Positions 29,935-38,151 of a DNA stretch of 64,000 nt are shown piece by piece. Under the pieces are notes generated by a model, which saw only the letters and a program-made list of their open reading frames with translations, had not been told where the DNA came from and ran no database searches. Position numbers and translations under genes: made by a program. Numbering within the stretch: position 1 is the first letter of the stretch; each line of letters opens with the position of its first letter. The DNA is from JALZUE01 sp051251725 (GTDB lineage Bacteria; Pseudomonadota; Gammaproteobacteria; Enterobacterales; Alteromonadaceae), in contig JBPOFN010000011.1 of NCBI GenBank assembly GCA_051251725.1, positions 52,170-116,169 of the forward strand, read 5' to 3'.

Positions 29935-30169
29935 ATAACTAAGGTCCTGATAATTATGATTTCATTTGAACAATGAAAATCTAATAATATTTTCCAATAT
30001 TATTATTTCTCCTAGTTGTTTGAATATAGTAGATAAATTATTTTATTTCCTAAAATTATTAATTAAATTTATATTAAAGTACAATTTCGTAGTTAAAAAC
30101 TGTTTTACCATTTTTAGGTTGGTTGTATAGTAATATCTCGTATGGATATGTACTTAAGGAGCAAAGGAA
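29935..30169. promoter_or_regulatory. Divergent promoter region of the signalling locus
   Basis: This 235-base, very AT-rich gap separates the leftward CHASE-kinase operon from the rightward GGDEF-EAL operon and must hold both promoters. The rightward gene has two ribosome-site candidates (AAGGAG at 30155-30160 and AAAGGA). No operator could be assigned. Confidence 0.6.
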
Positions 30170-32632
30170 GTGATGCTATCAGGCTCAGTTAAAACTAATA
30201 ATAAAATATTGGTGGTTGATGATGACCCAGTTAATATTTTATTTTTACAAGAAGCATTATCATCGCTTGGCCATATCTATTTTTCTGAATCAGCAGAAGA
30301 TGCGTTAACACTGTTAACTAAGGTATTACCTGACATTATTTTGTTAGATATAGAAATGCCAAATATGACAGGCTGGGAGCTTAGCCAACAACTTAAAACA
30401 GTTACTCGATTTGCAGCAATCCCAATAATTTTTATTACTGGCCATCAAGACCAAAAATTTGAACAATTGTCATTAGAAAATGGCGGTGTTGATTTTATCA
30501 CTAAACCTTTTAACGCCTACGTGTGTAAATTGCGTGTTGCTCATCAATTAAAAATAGTAAATCAAACCAACCAACTTTCTCGAACGCAAGAACATTTACA
30601 ACAACTAGTTAAGCAAGTTCCTGTTTTTATTACTTATTGGGATAACAATTGGAAAAATACCTATTCAAACGATTACAAGGGGCATTGGTTTAATCACTTG
30701 GAAGCATCAAGTTTAGAGCAACATATTAGTGCTGTTTTTCCAGATAAACTTTGTCAGGCAATTTTAGAGCAAAGTATTATTCAACAAGAAGCCTTGGATC
30801 AAAGCATTACATCTCAAGACGACAGCTCTTTTATTGTTCATATAAAAACTGAACTAGATGAACGTTTCTTTCAAGTATTCCTTTCGCTGATCATTAAAGA
30901 GAAAGAAATTGAAGGTTATTTAGTGACGTTAGTCGATGTGTCGGACGAAAAGATAGCGAAAAGAACGTTAAATTCTGAAAAAGAGCGATTGCGAGTCACG
31001 TTAAATTCAATTGGTGATGCCGTTATAGCAACCGATACTGAAGGTTATATCACCTTCATGAACCCTATCGCTGAGCGTTTAACTGGGTGGCGTTTTCGAG
31101 ATGCATTAAATACTAAAATTGAAAAAGTGATGGATTTACGGGACGCAAAAACCGGTCAACCCTTGATTAACCCATTGTATGTTGCGTTAAAAGAGCAATG
31201 TACTGTTGCTATGGCGATAAATACTGAATTAGTGGCGAAGTCTAATCTTAAATTCTCAGTTGAAGACTCAGCAGCACCTATTCGTAATCAAAATAACGAT
31301 ATTATCGGTGCCATTATGGTGTTTCATGATATTAGTGAAGCTACAGCAATGGCAATTAAGATGAGCCATTTAGCTAATCATGACCAATTAACTGATTTAC
31401 CTAACCGAATTTTGTTACAGGATAGATTGTCGGTTGCTATTGCAAACTCCTATCATACTAAAACTGCGGTATTAATGGTCGATATTGATAATTTTAAATA
31501 TCTAAATGATTCACTTGGACATCAATATGGTGATCAATTAATTTGCCTGATGGCTGAGCGGTTAGCAGCACTTATTCCTCCGTCTTACACTTTATCAAGA
31601 TTGGGGGGGGATGAATTTATTATTGCGATGACAGATGTTAACGAAGTTAAAGTATGCTCTGAATTGGCAACAAAAGTAATTAAGTCGATGCAAGACTCCT
31701 TTTTATTAGACGAGCAAAGCTATAATGTCTCCGTTAGTATTGGCATTAGTGTTTACCCGGATGACGCTAGTGATGCTGACCAATTAATGCGAAACGCTGA
31801 TGTTGCTATGTATAAAGCCAAACAAGAAGGTCGTAATCGTTACAGCTTTTTTTCTGAAGAGCTGGAGTCTGCCTTATTAATACGCCACACCGTAGAAAAA
31901 CTCTTAAGACATAAATTAGAAAAAGATGACTTATTAGTTTATTACCAACCTAAATTTGATTTAAAAACCAGAAAAATCATTGGCGCTGAGGCATTAGTGA
32001 GATTACAAAATGAAAAAGGAGAAATAGTTTCCCCGGCCTTATTCTTACCAACGGCGGAAGAAACCGGTTTAGTCGTCACTTTAGGTTACCAAGTATTATT
32101 TAAAGCATGTCGACAAGCAAAAGAATGGCTAGATGCCGGTAACAATATTCCCATTTCAGTCAACGTTGCCGCGGCGCAGTTTGCCGATACTGAACTTCAA
32201 CCTATGGTTGAAAAAGCGTTAGCCGAGACTCAGTTGCCCGTATCAATGCTTGAATTAGAAGTCACCGAAACAGCATTAATGGTTGATATAACAATTGTTC
32301 AACAGAAGTTAGAAAAACTCAAAGCGCTTGGTATTAAAATATCTATTGATGACTTTGGTACTGGTTATTCGAGTCTAGCTTATCTGAAGAAGTTTAATGT
32401 TGATGTCATGAAAATAGATATGTCATTTGTTCGCGATATGATGAATAACAAACAAGATTACGAAATTGTTAAAGCCATTATTTCATTAGGTAATTCAATG
32501 GGATTAAGTTTAATTGCCGAAGGAGTGGAAGATGAAGCACAGTTAAATGCACTGATTGCGTTAGGTTGCCAATATGGCCAAGGATATTTAATAGGTAAAC
32601 CCGTTCCCGCCAAAGACTTCAAATTTAACTAG
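30170..32632 (+). CDS. Response regulator with REC-PAS-GGDEF-EAL (bifunctional c-di-GMP enzyme)
   Basis: The 820-residue cytoplasmic protein carries a receiver (D60 in LLDIEMPNM), a non-canonical linker (about 140-270), a PAS domain (about 275-395), a GGDEF domain with intact GGDEF at 479-483, and an EAL domain with intact EAL at 607-609 plus DDFGTGYSS and KIDMSFV. Both synthase and phosphodiesterase motifs are intact. Start may be GTG 30170 or ATG 30173; GTG has the better spaced AAGGAG. The GGDEF codons contain a run of eight G, unusual in this AT-rich genome. It is followed after 8 bases by a hybrid kinase, its probable partner. Confidence 0.93.
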   Translation: MMLSGSVKTNNKILVVDDDPVNILFLQEALSSLGHIYFSESAEDALTLLTKVLPDIILLDIEMPNMTGWELSQQLKTVTRFAAIPIIFITGHQDQKFEQLSLENGGVDFITKPFNAYVCKLRVAHQLKIVNQTNQLSRTQEHLQQLVKQVPVFITYWDNNWKNTYSNDYKGHWFNHLEASSLEQHISAVFPDKLCQAILEQSIIQQEALDQSITSQDDSSFIVHIKTELDERFFQVFLSLIIKEKEIEGYLVTLVDVSDEKIAKRTLNSEKERLRVTLNSIGDAVIATDTEGYITFMNPIAERLTGWRFRDALNTKIEKVMDLRDAKTGQPLINPLYVALKEQCTVAMAINTELVAKSNLKFSVEDSAAPIRNQNNDIIGAIMVFHDISEATAMAIKMSHLANHDQLTDLPNRILLQDRLSVAIANSYHTKTAVLMVDIDNFKYLNDSLGHQYGDQLICLMAERLAALIPPSYTLSRLGGDEFIIAMTDVNEVKVCSELATKVIKSMQDSFLLDEQSYNVSVSIGISVYPDDASDADQLMRNADVAMYKAKQEGRNRYSFFSEELESALLIRHTVEKLLRHKLEKDDLLVYYQPKFDLKTRKIIGAEALVRLQNEKGEIVSPALFLPTAEETGLVVTLGYQVLFKACRQAKEWLDAGNNIPISVNVAAAQFADTELQPMVEKALAETQLPVSMLELEVTETALMVDITIVQQKLEKLKALGIKISIDDFGTGYSSLAYLKKFNVDVMKIDMSFVRDMMNNKQDYEIVKAIISLGNSMGLSLIAEGVEDEAQLNALIALGCQYGQGYLIGKPVPAKDFKFN

Positions 32633-32640
32633 GATAATCA

Positions 32641-35600
32641 ATGCCTAATATTAAATCTTTTTTTACGCCAAATTCAGGCAGTTCTGCCTTTGCTTATTTG
32701 GGTATCACGATAGGATTTATCTGTTGTTTTATATTTTTCTTTGTTTATTCATATTTTGCCCAACAAAATATCCTTGCGCAAAACCAGCAAGCGCTCAAAC
32801 AGTTGAATAAAAATACAGCGGACAAATTTCAACAAGCGATTATTGATAATAGAAATAAAGTACTGTTTTTACATAGCACCCCCCCGGTGAGCGGCTTAAG
32901 TCGATCAATGATGAATAACGATGTTGATCCAGTTGATAGTACGACTACTGAACAGTGGAAAAAAAGATTACAAATTATCTTCAAAGCGTTTATTCAAACT
33001 AACCCAAATGTAAAACAAATACGTTATATTTCGCGGGTAAATAATGGTAGAGAAATCGTCAGAGCCGAAAGAGTTGAAGGCTCAATTACGATTACACCGA
33101 ATAATCTTTTACAAGAAAAGGGAGAGACTGATTATTATCAATCGATTGCTGTGTTAAAACCTAAAGAAATTTATGTTTCCGATATTACCCTTAATAGAGA
33201 ATATGGCTTTATTGAAAACCCTAGTTGGCCAACATTTAGAGTAGCTAAACCGGTATTTGATGAAAATAATACGTTTTTTGGCTTTATTATTATTAATATT
33301 GATGCCAGTAAAGTTATCTCTTATATCAATGAAAGTTATCAGCATTTATTTACTGAACTTTTTATTACCAATAGCACAGGTGGTTTTATTGAAGCACCTA
33401 TTGATAGTTTGAAGTTTGGCTTTGATTTTCAGTACCATCAGGCAAATTGGCAATCGTGGGCGACCCCTAAACATGTACCTATTTTTAATGACGTAATTCC
33501 AGCGCAGTTTAACCAACAACCGTATTGGCTATATGGAAAAAAGCTTATTTTATCACAACGAGAAAATAGGTTTATTCATATTATTAGCGGAACTCCTCAG
33601 CATTTAGTTATGCAAGGATGGCAACAACAACGCAACTCCTTATTAATCTTGTTAACCTTTGTGTTTTTTATTTTGGTTTCTATCATTTTTATTTATCAAC
33701 GTTATGTGCAAAAGCTGTTATCACTTTATAATAATCAATCGCGTTATGAAGCAATTATTAGCGGCTCATCTGATGCCATTGTAAGTTTAGAGCCAAACGG
33801 TAAAGTGCAAAGCTGGAATGAGTCAGCCGCTTATTTATTTGGTATTAGTGAGCCGATAGCAAAAACCAAAAATATTATTCACATCATGAATAATTCAGCT
33901 CAAGATATTGAAATATTAATGAACGCTATTGCCCGAGTCGTTGACAATAACCAAGCACAAACTATTGAAATAAGCAGTGATATTAATGAGCATCAAGAAA
34001 AAATATTGAGTATTAATTTATCCCCGATCAGCTCTCTCAACAACAAAAAAATAGAAGTTGTGGCCGCTATAATTAGGGATGTAACTGAATATAGAAATAA
34101 TGAAAAGCAAATCGTTTCTATTAACGAATCGTTAGAAAAACAAGTACAAGAACGTACGAAGCAATTTGAACTGGCGACTGAACAAGCGCTTAGTGCTAAT
34201 CAGGCTAAAAGTGCCTTTGTTGCCAATATTAGCCATGAAATTAGAACGCCATTAAATGGTATTGGCGGAATGATTGAGCTGTTACAACGGGAGTCTTTAT
34301 CAGAAAAACAGCTTAATTATCTTAATATGGCGAGAAACAGTATTTCAACGTTAACCGTGTTAATTAATGACTTGCTTGATTTATCAAAAATCGAGTCCGG
34401 AAAGCTCGATATAGAAAATGATAGCTGTAATATTATCAAAACCGTTAGTGCCATTGTTTCAACTATGTCGCTTAGAGCCAATGAAAAAGGATTATCGTTA
34501 TTACTTGATACCACACAAGTACAATACGAAAACTTAATCTCTGACGCTTACCGTATCAAACAAATCTTGATTAATTTAGTCAGTAATGCCGTTAAATTTA
34601 CTGAACAAGGTAATGTTATTATTACCGTAAAAAGTAATATTGACGACATTGATAAAAATGTTGTTTGGCTAGAAATATCAGTGACCGATCAAGGGATAGG
34701 GGTCTCGGCAGAGCAACTAAATAAACTATTTAGTCCATTCACTCAAGCCAATAGCACTATTACGCGCAATTATGGCGGCACAGGTCTTGGGCTTTCTATT
34801 TCAAAACAATTAGTAGAATTGTTAGATGGCGATATTTGGGCAAATAGTGAAGAAAATATCGGTAGTGAATTTAGTTTCCGCATTAAAACCTTGTTAGAAA
34901 AAACCAAAGAAAGTGAGTTAAATCTGCCATTACTCCAAGGTGGCAGAATAGCGTTAATTGAAAATAACACCATGGCGGCAAATATTTTAGCTAAGCAATT
35001 ACGCGCTTGGTCGGCTGAAGTAGTGTGTTATTCAGATATTAAGGACATCGAAAATATCAATAATTCTTTATTTCCCAATTTAATCATTGCCGATGTTTAT
35101 ATGCTTAATACCAAGTTTAAACATTGGATTGAAGATCAGCAGGTTAAGCATCAATGTAAATTATTATTATTAACTGATAACTTAACTCGATCAGAACTCT
35201 TTGAAGAAAATGAACAATGCCTTTATTTAACTAAACCCATAGTACCTTATCAGTTGTTTTATTCTTATAAAAAGCTTATTCATCCTGAGCAAATGGAAAT
35301 TGAACAACTGAGTTATCAGCCAGAGCATTTTAACGGTATAACTGGGGAAAATATTCAAAAGCAATATTCAGTATTAATTGTTGATGATAATGAAATCAAC
35401 CGAGTGGTGGCCGAAGGCTTACTCAATAAATATCCGATCACTATTGTCATGGCTCAGAACGGTCAAGAAGCAATTGATGTCCTCAAAGCAACCCCAGCAG
35501 AAGAACCAATTCATATTGTTTTAATGGATTGTCAAATGCCGGTACTTGATGGTTTTGAGGCCACTAATCAAATAAGAAATGGCTTGGCGGGTCAGCATGT

Positions 35601-35757
35601 TAAAGATACTTATATTATAGCAATGACAGCTGGAGCAATGGCGGGAGATAAAGACTCATGTATACAAGCCGGCATGAATGATTTTATTTCTAAACCCCTA
35701 GATCCCCAAGTTTTCGAACAAAAAGTTCTGCAGTGGTTAGAAAAAGCGTGCGATTAA
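32641..35757 (+). CDS. Hybrid sensor histidine kinase with two receivers
   Basis: The 1038-residue protein has an N-terminal helix (about 17-37), a periplasmic sensor of roughly 290 residues resembling double-Cache-type sensors, a second helix (about 328-350), and a PAS domain (about 365-490). The kinase core has H532 in SHEIRTP and an ATPase domain with N box NAVKF. A first receiver is atypical: D818 and the KP lysine are kept, but the acidic pair is replaced by EN. A canonical second receiver has D963 in LMDCQMP. There is no HPt domain. It is the second gene of the GGDEF-EAL operon, 8 bases downstream. Confidence 0.92.
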   Translation: MPNIKSFFTPNSGSSAFAYLGITIGFICCFIFFFVYSYFAQQNILAQNQQALKQLNKNTADKFQQAIIDNRNKVLFLHSTPPVSGLSRSMMNNDVDPVDSTTTEQWKKRLQIIFKAFIQTNPNVKQIRYISRVNNGREIVRAERVEGSITITPNNLLQEKGETDYYQSIAVLKPKEIYVSDITLNREYGFIENPSWPTFRVAKPVFDENNTFFGFIIINIDASKVISYINESYQHLFTELFITNSTGGFIEAPIDSLKFGFDFQYHQANWQSWATPKHVPIFNDVIPAQFNQQPYWLYGKKLILSQRENRFIHIISGTPQHLVMQGWQQQRNSLLILLTFVFFILVSIIFIYQRYVQKLLSLYNNQSRYEAIISGSSDAIVSLEPNGKVQSWNESAAYLFGISEPIAKTKNIIHIMNNSAQDIEILMNAIARVVDNNQAQTIEISSDINEHQEKILSINLSPISSLNNKKIEVVAAIIRDVTEYRNNEKQIVSINESLEKQVQERTKQFELATEQALSANQAKSAFVANISHEIRTPLNGIGGMIELLQRESLSEKQLNYLNMARNSISTLTVLINDLLDLSKIESGKLDIENDSCNIIKTVSAIVSTMSLRANEKGLSLLLDTTQVQYENLISDAYRIKQILINLVSNAVKFTEQGNVIITVKSNIDDIDKNVVWLEISVTDQGIGVSAEQLNKLFSPFTQANSTITRNYGGTGLGLSISKQLVELLDGDIWANSEENIGSEFSFRIKTLLEKTKESELNLPLLQGGRIALIENNTMAANILAKQLRAWSAEVVCYSDIKDIENINNSLFPNLIIADVYMLNTKFKHWIEDQQVKHQCKLLLLTDNLTRSELFEENEQCLYLTKPIVPYQLFYSYKKLIHPEQMEIEQLSYQPEHFNGITGENIQKQYSVLIVDDNEINRVVAEGLLNKYPITIVMAQNGQEAIDVLKATPAEEPIHIVLMDCQMPVLDGFEATNQIRNGLAGQHVKDTYIIAMTAGAMAGDKDSCIQAGMNDFISKPLDPQVFEQKVLQWLEKACD

Positions 35758-35810
35758 TCCTATATTTTGTCTTAATGGCAGTCATCATGGTTTTATATTA
35801 GGGGAATATA

Positions 35811-36761
35811 TTGAATAGTAACGAAATGATTAAAATTGGGATCAGCAGTTGTTTATTAGGTGAACAAGTACGTTTTGATTCTGGCCATAAAAAAAATCAA
35901 TATATCGTAAATGTATTATCACAATATTTTCAATTTCAACCATTTTGTCCTGAGGTTGCCATTGGTTTAGGCGTGCCTAGAGAGGCAATTCGATTAGTTG
36001 AAATCAACGATGAAATTAAATGTCTGGGCACAAAAACTAAAACTTTGGATGTCACTGATAAACTTATTGAGGCAGCAGAAAGTCAAAAGATCGGCCACCA
36101 ATCACTATCTGGGTATATTTTGAAAAAAGATTCGCCCAGCTGCGGTATGGAACGAGTACGAGTTTATAAAGGTGATATGCCTGAGCGAAAAGGGCGCGGT
36201 ATATTCGCCAATCAACTGATTAATAATTTCCCAAATTTACCGGTTGAAGAAGAGGGACGCTTAGGGGATGCGATTATTCGTGAAAACTTTATTCAACGGG
36301 TTTTTATTTATCATCGCTGGCAAACCTTGATTAGCCAACCAATTAGTTGGAAAGATATTTGTGAATTTCATGCGCAGCATAAATATATTTATATGAGTCA
36401 TTGTCCGGCAAAGGCAAAAGAATTAGGCCGTTGGATAGCTCAGGCGCATACGCTCACAAGCTCTGAATTAACCAATCAATATTTGTCGAGCATGATGGTA
36501 ATTCTCAGTATTAAAGCGACGAAGAAAAATCATGTTAATACCCTGCAACATATTCAAGGTTATTTGAAAAAACATTTAATCCCGAGCCATAAACAAGAGC
36601 TAGTGGATGTGATTGAACAGTACCGGTTAGGTTTTCTGCCATTAATAGTCCCGATCACCTTATTAAAACATCACTTTAACGATCATCCTCATGAGTATAT
36701 TGACCAGTCTTTTTATTTAAAACCTCACCCAAGCGAACTGATGTTATTTAATTCTATATGA
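35811..36761 (+). CDS. DUF523 and DUF1722 (YbgA-like) fusion protein
   Basis: The 316-residue protein has an N-terminal DUF523 domain (about residues 6-150, with ISSCLLGE and the cysteine motif KDSPSCGM) fused to a C-terminal DUF1722/YbgA domain (about 185-305). The family is often found near photolyase genes, but its function is not established. Translation starts at TTG 35811 with an AGGGGA ribosome site; ATG at residue 6 is an alternative. It overlaps the next gene by four bases (ATGA), so the two are coupled. Confidence 0.88.
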   Translation: MNSNEMIKIGISSCLLGEQVRFDSGHKKNQYIVNVLSQYFQFQPFCPEVAIGLGVPREAIRLVEINDEIKCLGTKTKTLDVTDKLIEAAESQKIGHQSLSGYILKKDSPSCGMERVRVYKGDMPERKGRGIFANQLINNFPNLPVEEEGRLGDAIIRENFIQRVFIYHRWQTLISQPISWKDICEFHAQHKYIYMSHCPAKAKELGRWIAQAHTLTSSELTNQYLSSMMVILSIKATKKNHVNTLQHIQGYLKKHLIPSHKQELVDVIEQYRLGFLPLIVPITLLKHHFNDHPHEYIDQSFYLKPHPSELMLFNSI

Positions 36762-37261
36762 CTACAATACACGTTAACGACAAAATGCAGCGGGGCTACA
36801 GTTATGAACTCGTAGCACCAATGGGGAAGAACTTTAGTGCTGACTTTACCCCACAGCTAACACCACAACAGATGTTAAGTTTAGGGGTGTTTGGCGGTAA
36901 ATATTTAACTGACTGCCAAGATGAGTTTCCAAGTGTTTGGTTTGATGATGCTAAGCTTAGCCCTTTAAAAAAAGACATCAGCTTAAATTATTTTTCCGTT
37001 GATGCCTCGCAGCCATTAAAGGAGTGGCGTAAAAAAGGGTGGATCAATCCAATTGACCCAAGAGGCTGGTTTCAATGGTATTGCCGCTATTATCTTGGTC
37101 GCCGCCTTGAAGTAGAAGATCAACGGCAAATAAAGCGTTGGCGAGCATTTTACCGTCATGCCGGTGCCGTTAAAAAGTTTTGCGAGCCTTATGATTTTTC
37201 TTGTCGTAAAAAACAGCGCCAAGCCTTATTGCATTGGGCGTACGATGCTCGAAATATTTGA
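36758..37261 (+). CDS. Conserved hypothetical protein coupled to the DUF523/DUF1722 gene
   Basis: The 167-residue soluble protein has no signal peptide or membrane helix. It is rich in aromatic and basic residues, with a WINPIDPRGWFQWYCRYYLG segment (about 92-111) and a basic C-terminal half (RQIKRWRAFYRHAGAVKKFC). I do not recognise a domain of known function, though the sequence looks like a conserved family. The four-base overlap with the upstream gene suggests a joint role; the basic, aromatic character would suit nucleic-acid binding, which is only a guess. Confidence 0.8.
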   Translation: MTTIHVNDKMQRGYSYELVAPMGKNFSADFTPQLTPQQMLSLGVFGGKYLTDCQDEFPSVWFDDAKLSPLKKDISLNYFSVDASQPLKEWRKKGWINPIDPRGWFQWYCRYYLGRRLEVEDQRQIKRWRAFYRHAGAVKKFCEPYDFSCRKKQRQALLHWAYDARNI

Positions 37262-37310
37262 CTGTATTTATTCGGTCTTAATTGCGTATTTATTTGACGG
37301 TACTTAAGCG

Positions 37311-37856
37311 GATAAAACAAGCAAGGTTAATATTTTCATAGTATTAGCTATTGCTGGTTTTGGCATTTATGCACCGCACCTTAAGCAAAAATCAGCAAAT
37401 CTTAAGTTTTGGTTGGTATGTTAATAAATAGCAGTAAAAGTTAACCAAACAAATATCACTAATATTACTTTACCTGATGGCCGCTCAGGTCGGATGATCA
37501 CCAGATGATTTTTTCCGCAAGTTGGTAGTGATCTCATAGAAGAGTTTGTAAAAATACAAAAACCTATGGTCTTGGCTTATGCCATCAGCAATGAAGTTAC
37601 TATTTTACAAGCTCAAAAACCGGCTAAAAATTATTCCTATGTTCCACTCACGCAACCATTAAACCAGAAAGAAAATAAGCCACAGCTCGCTGAAGTTGCT
37701 CTTGCGCATCCACTTTGGGGCTGCTTAGCCTATGATAATCAGTGGTATCAACCGTTCAAATTGCACACGGTAAGTAGTAGTATTTTTGATAACCGCAGCA
37801 GCATAGCCAAGCGCAATGTGACTAATCAAGATTACGTCAAAACAGTAGCTAACTAA
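37311..37856 (+). pseudogene. Decayed gene for a small membrane-anchored protein
   Basis: One reading frame encodes a coherent protein of about 180 residues: an N-terminal hydrophobic segment (VNIFIVLAIAGFGIYAP), a polar middle and a C-terminal half (from 37566 to 37856). It is interrupted by two adjacent TAA codons at 37422-37427 and a TGA at 37506-37508. No good start codon exists upstream of the hydrophobic segment. Continuation of protein-like sequence across all three stops argues for a recently inactivated gene rather than a 96-residue gene starting at 37566. The family was not recognised. Confidence 0.6.
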
Positions 37857-38076
37857 CATTGTTTATAAAGCCAATAAAGCCGGTCTATTACTTCCTATTA
37901 CTGCGGTTATATGGGTTTTAGTAATTGAAAAAAAGTGTATTACATAATTTTATTTAATTAAAAAGTCTCATTTATTAATAATAAAAACCTTTCTAAACAA
38001 CACCAGATTTTTGATATAAAACTAACAAGTCAGACAGCATTCATTGATAGTTTATTATTTTCATTTTTTTATTAAT

Positions 38077-38101
38077 GCAAATAAAAACCATTCTCATTTG
38101 C
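38077..38101. promoter_or_regulatory. Fur-box-like inverted repeat upstream of the TonB receptor
   Basis: A 25-base element with ends GCAAAT and ATTTGC contains CATTCTCATT, a common half of gammaproteobacterial Fur boxes. It lies 51 bases before the receptor start, a position fitting iron repression. The match to the 19-base consensus is only partial. The surrounding gap 37857-38151 contains no gene. Confidence 0.5.
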
Positions 38102-38151
38102 GTTAGTTGTGTTAGTATTCGTTTTTTTTAAATCAAGGGTGAATACTAAAA

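Noticed and set aside
37566..37856. A free-standing 96-residue gene
   Set aside because: The same frame continues upstream with protein-like sequence across stops, so it is better read as the end of a decayed gene.
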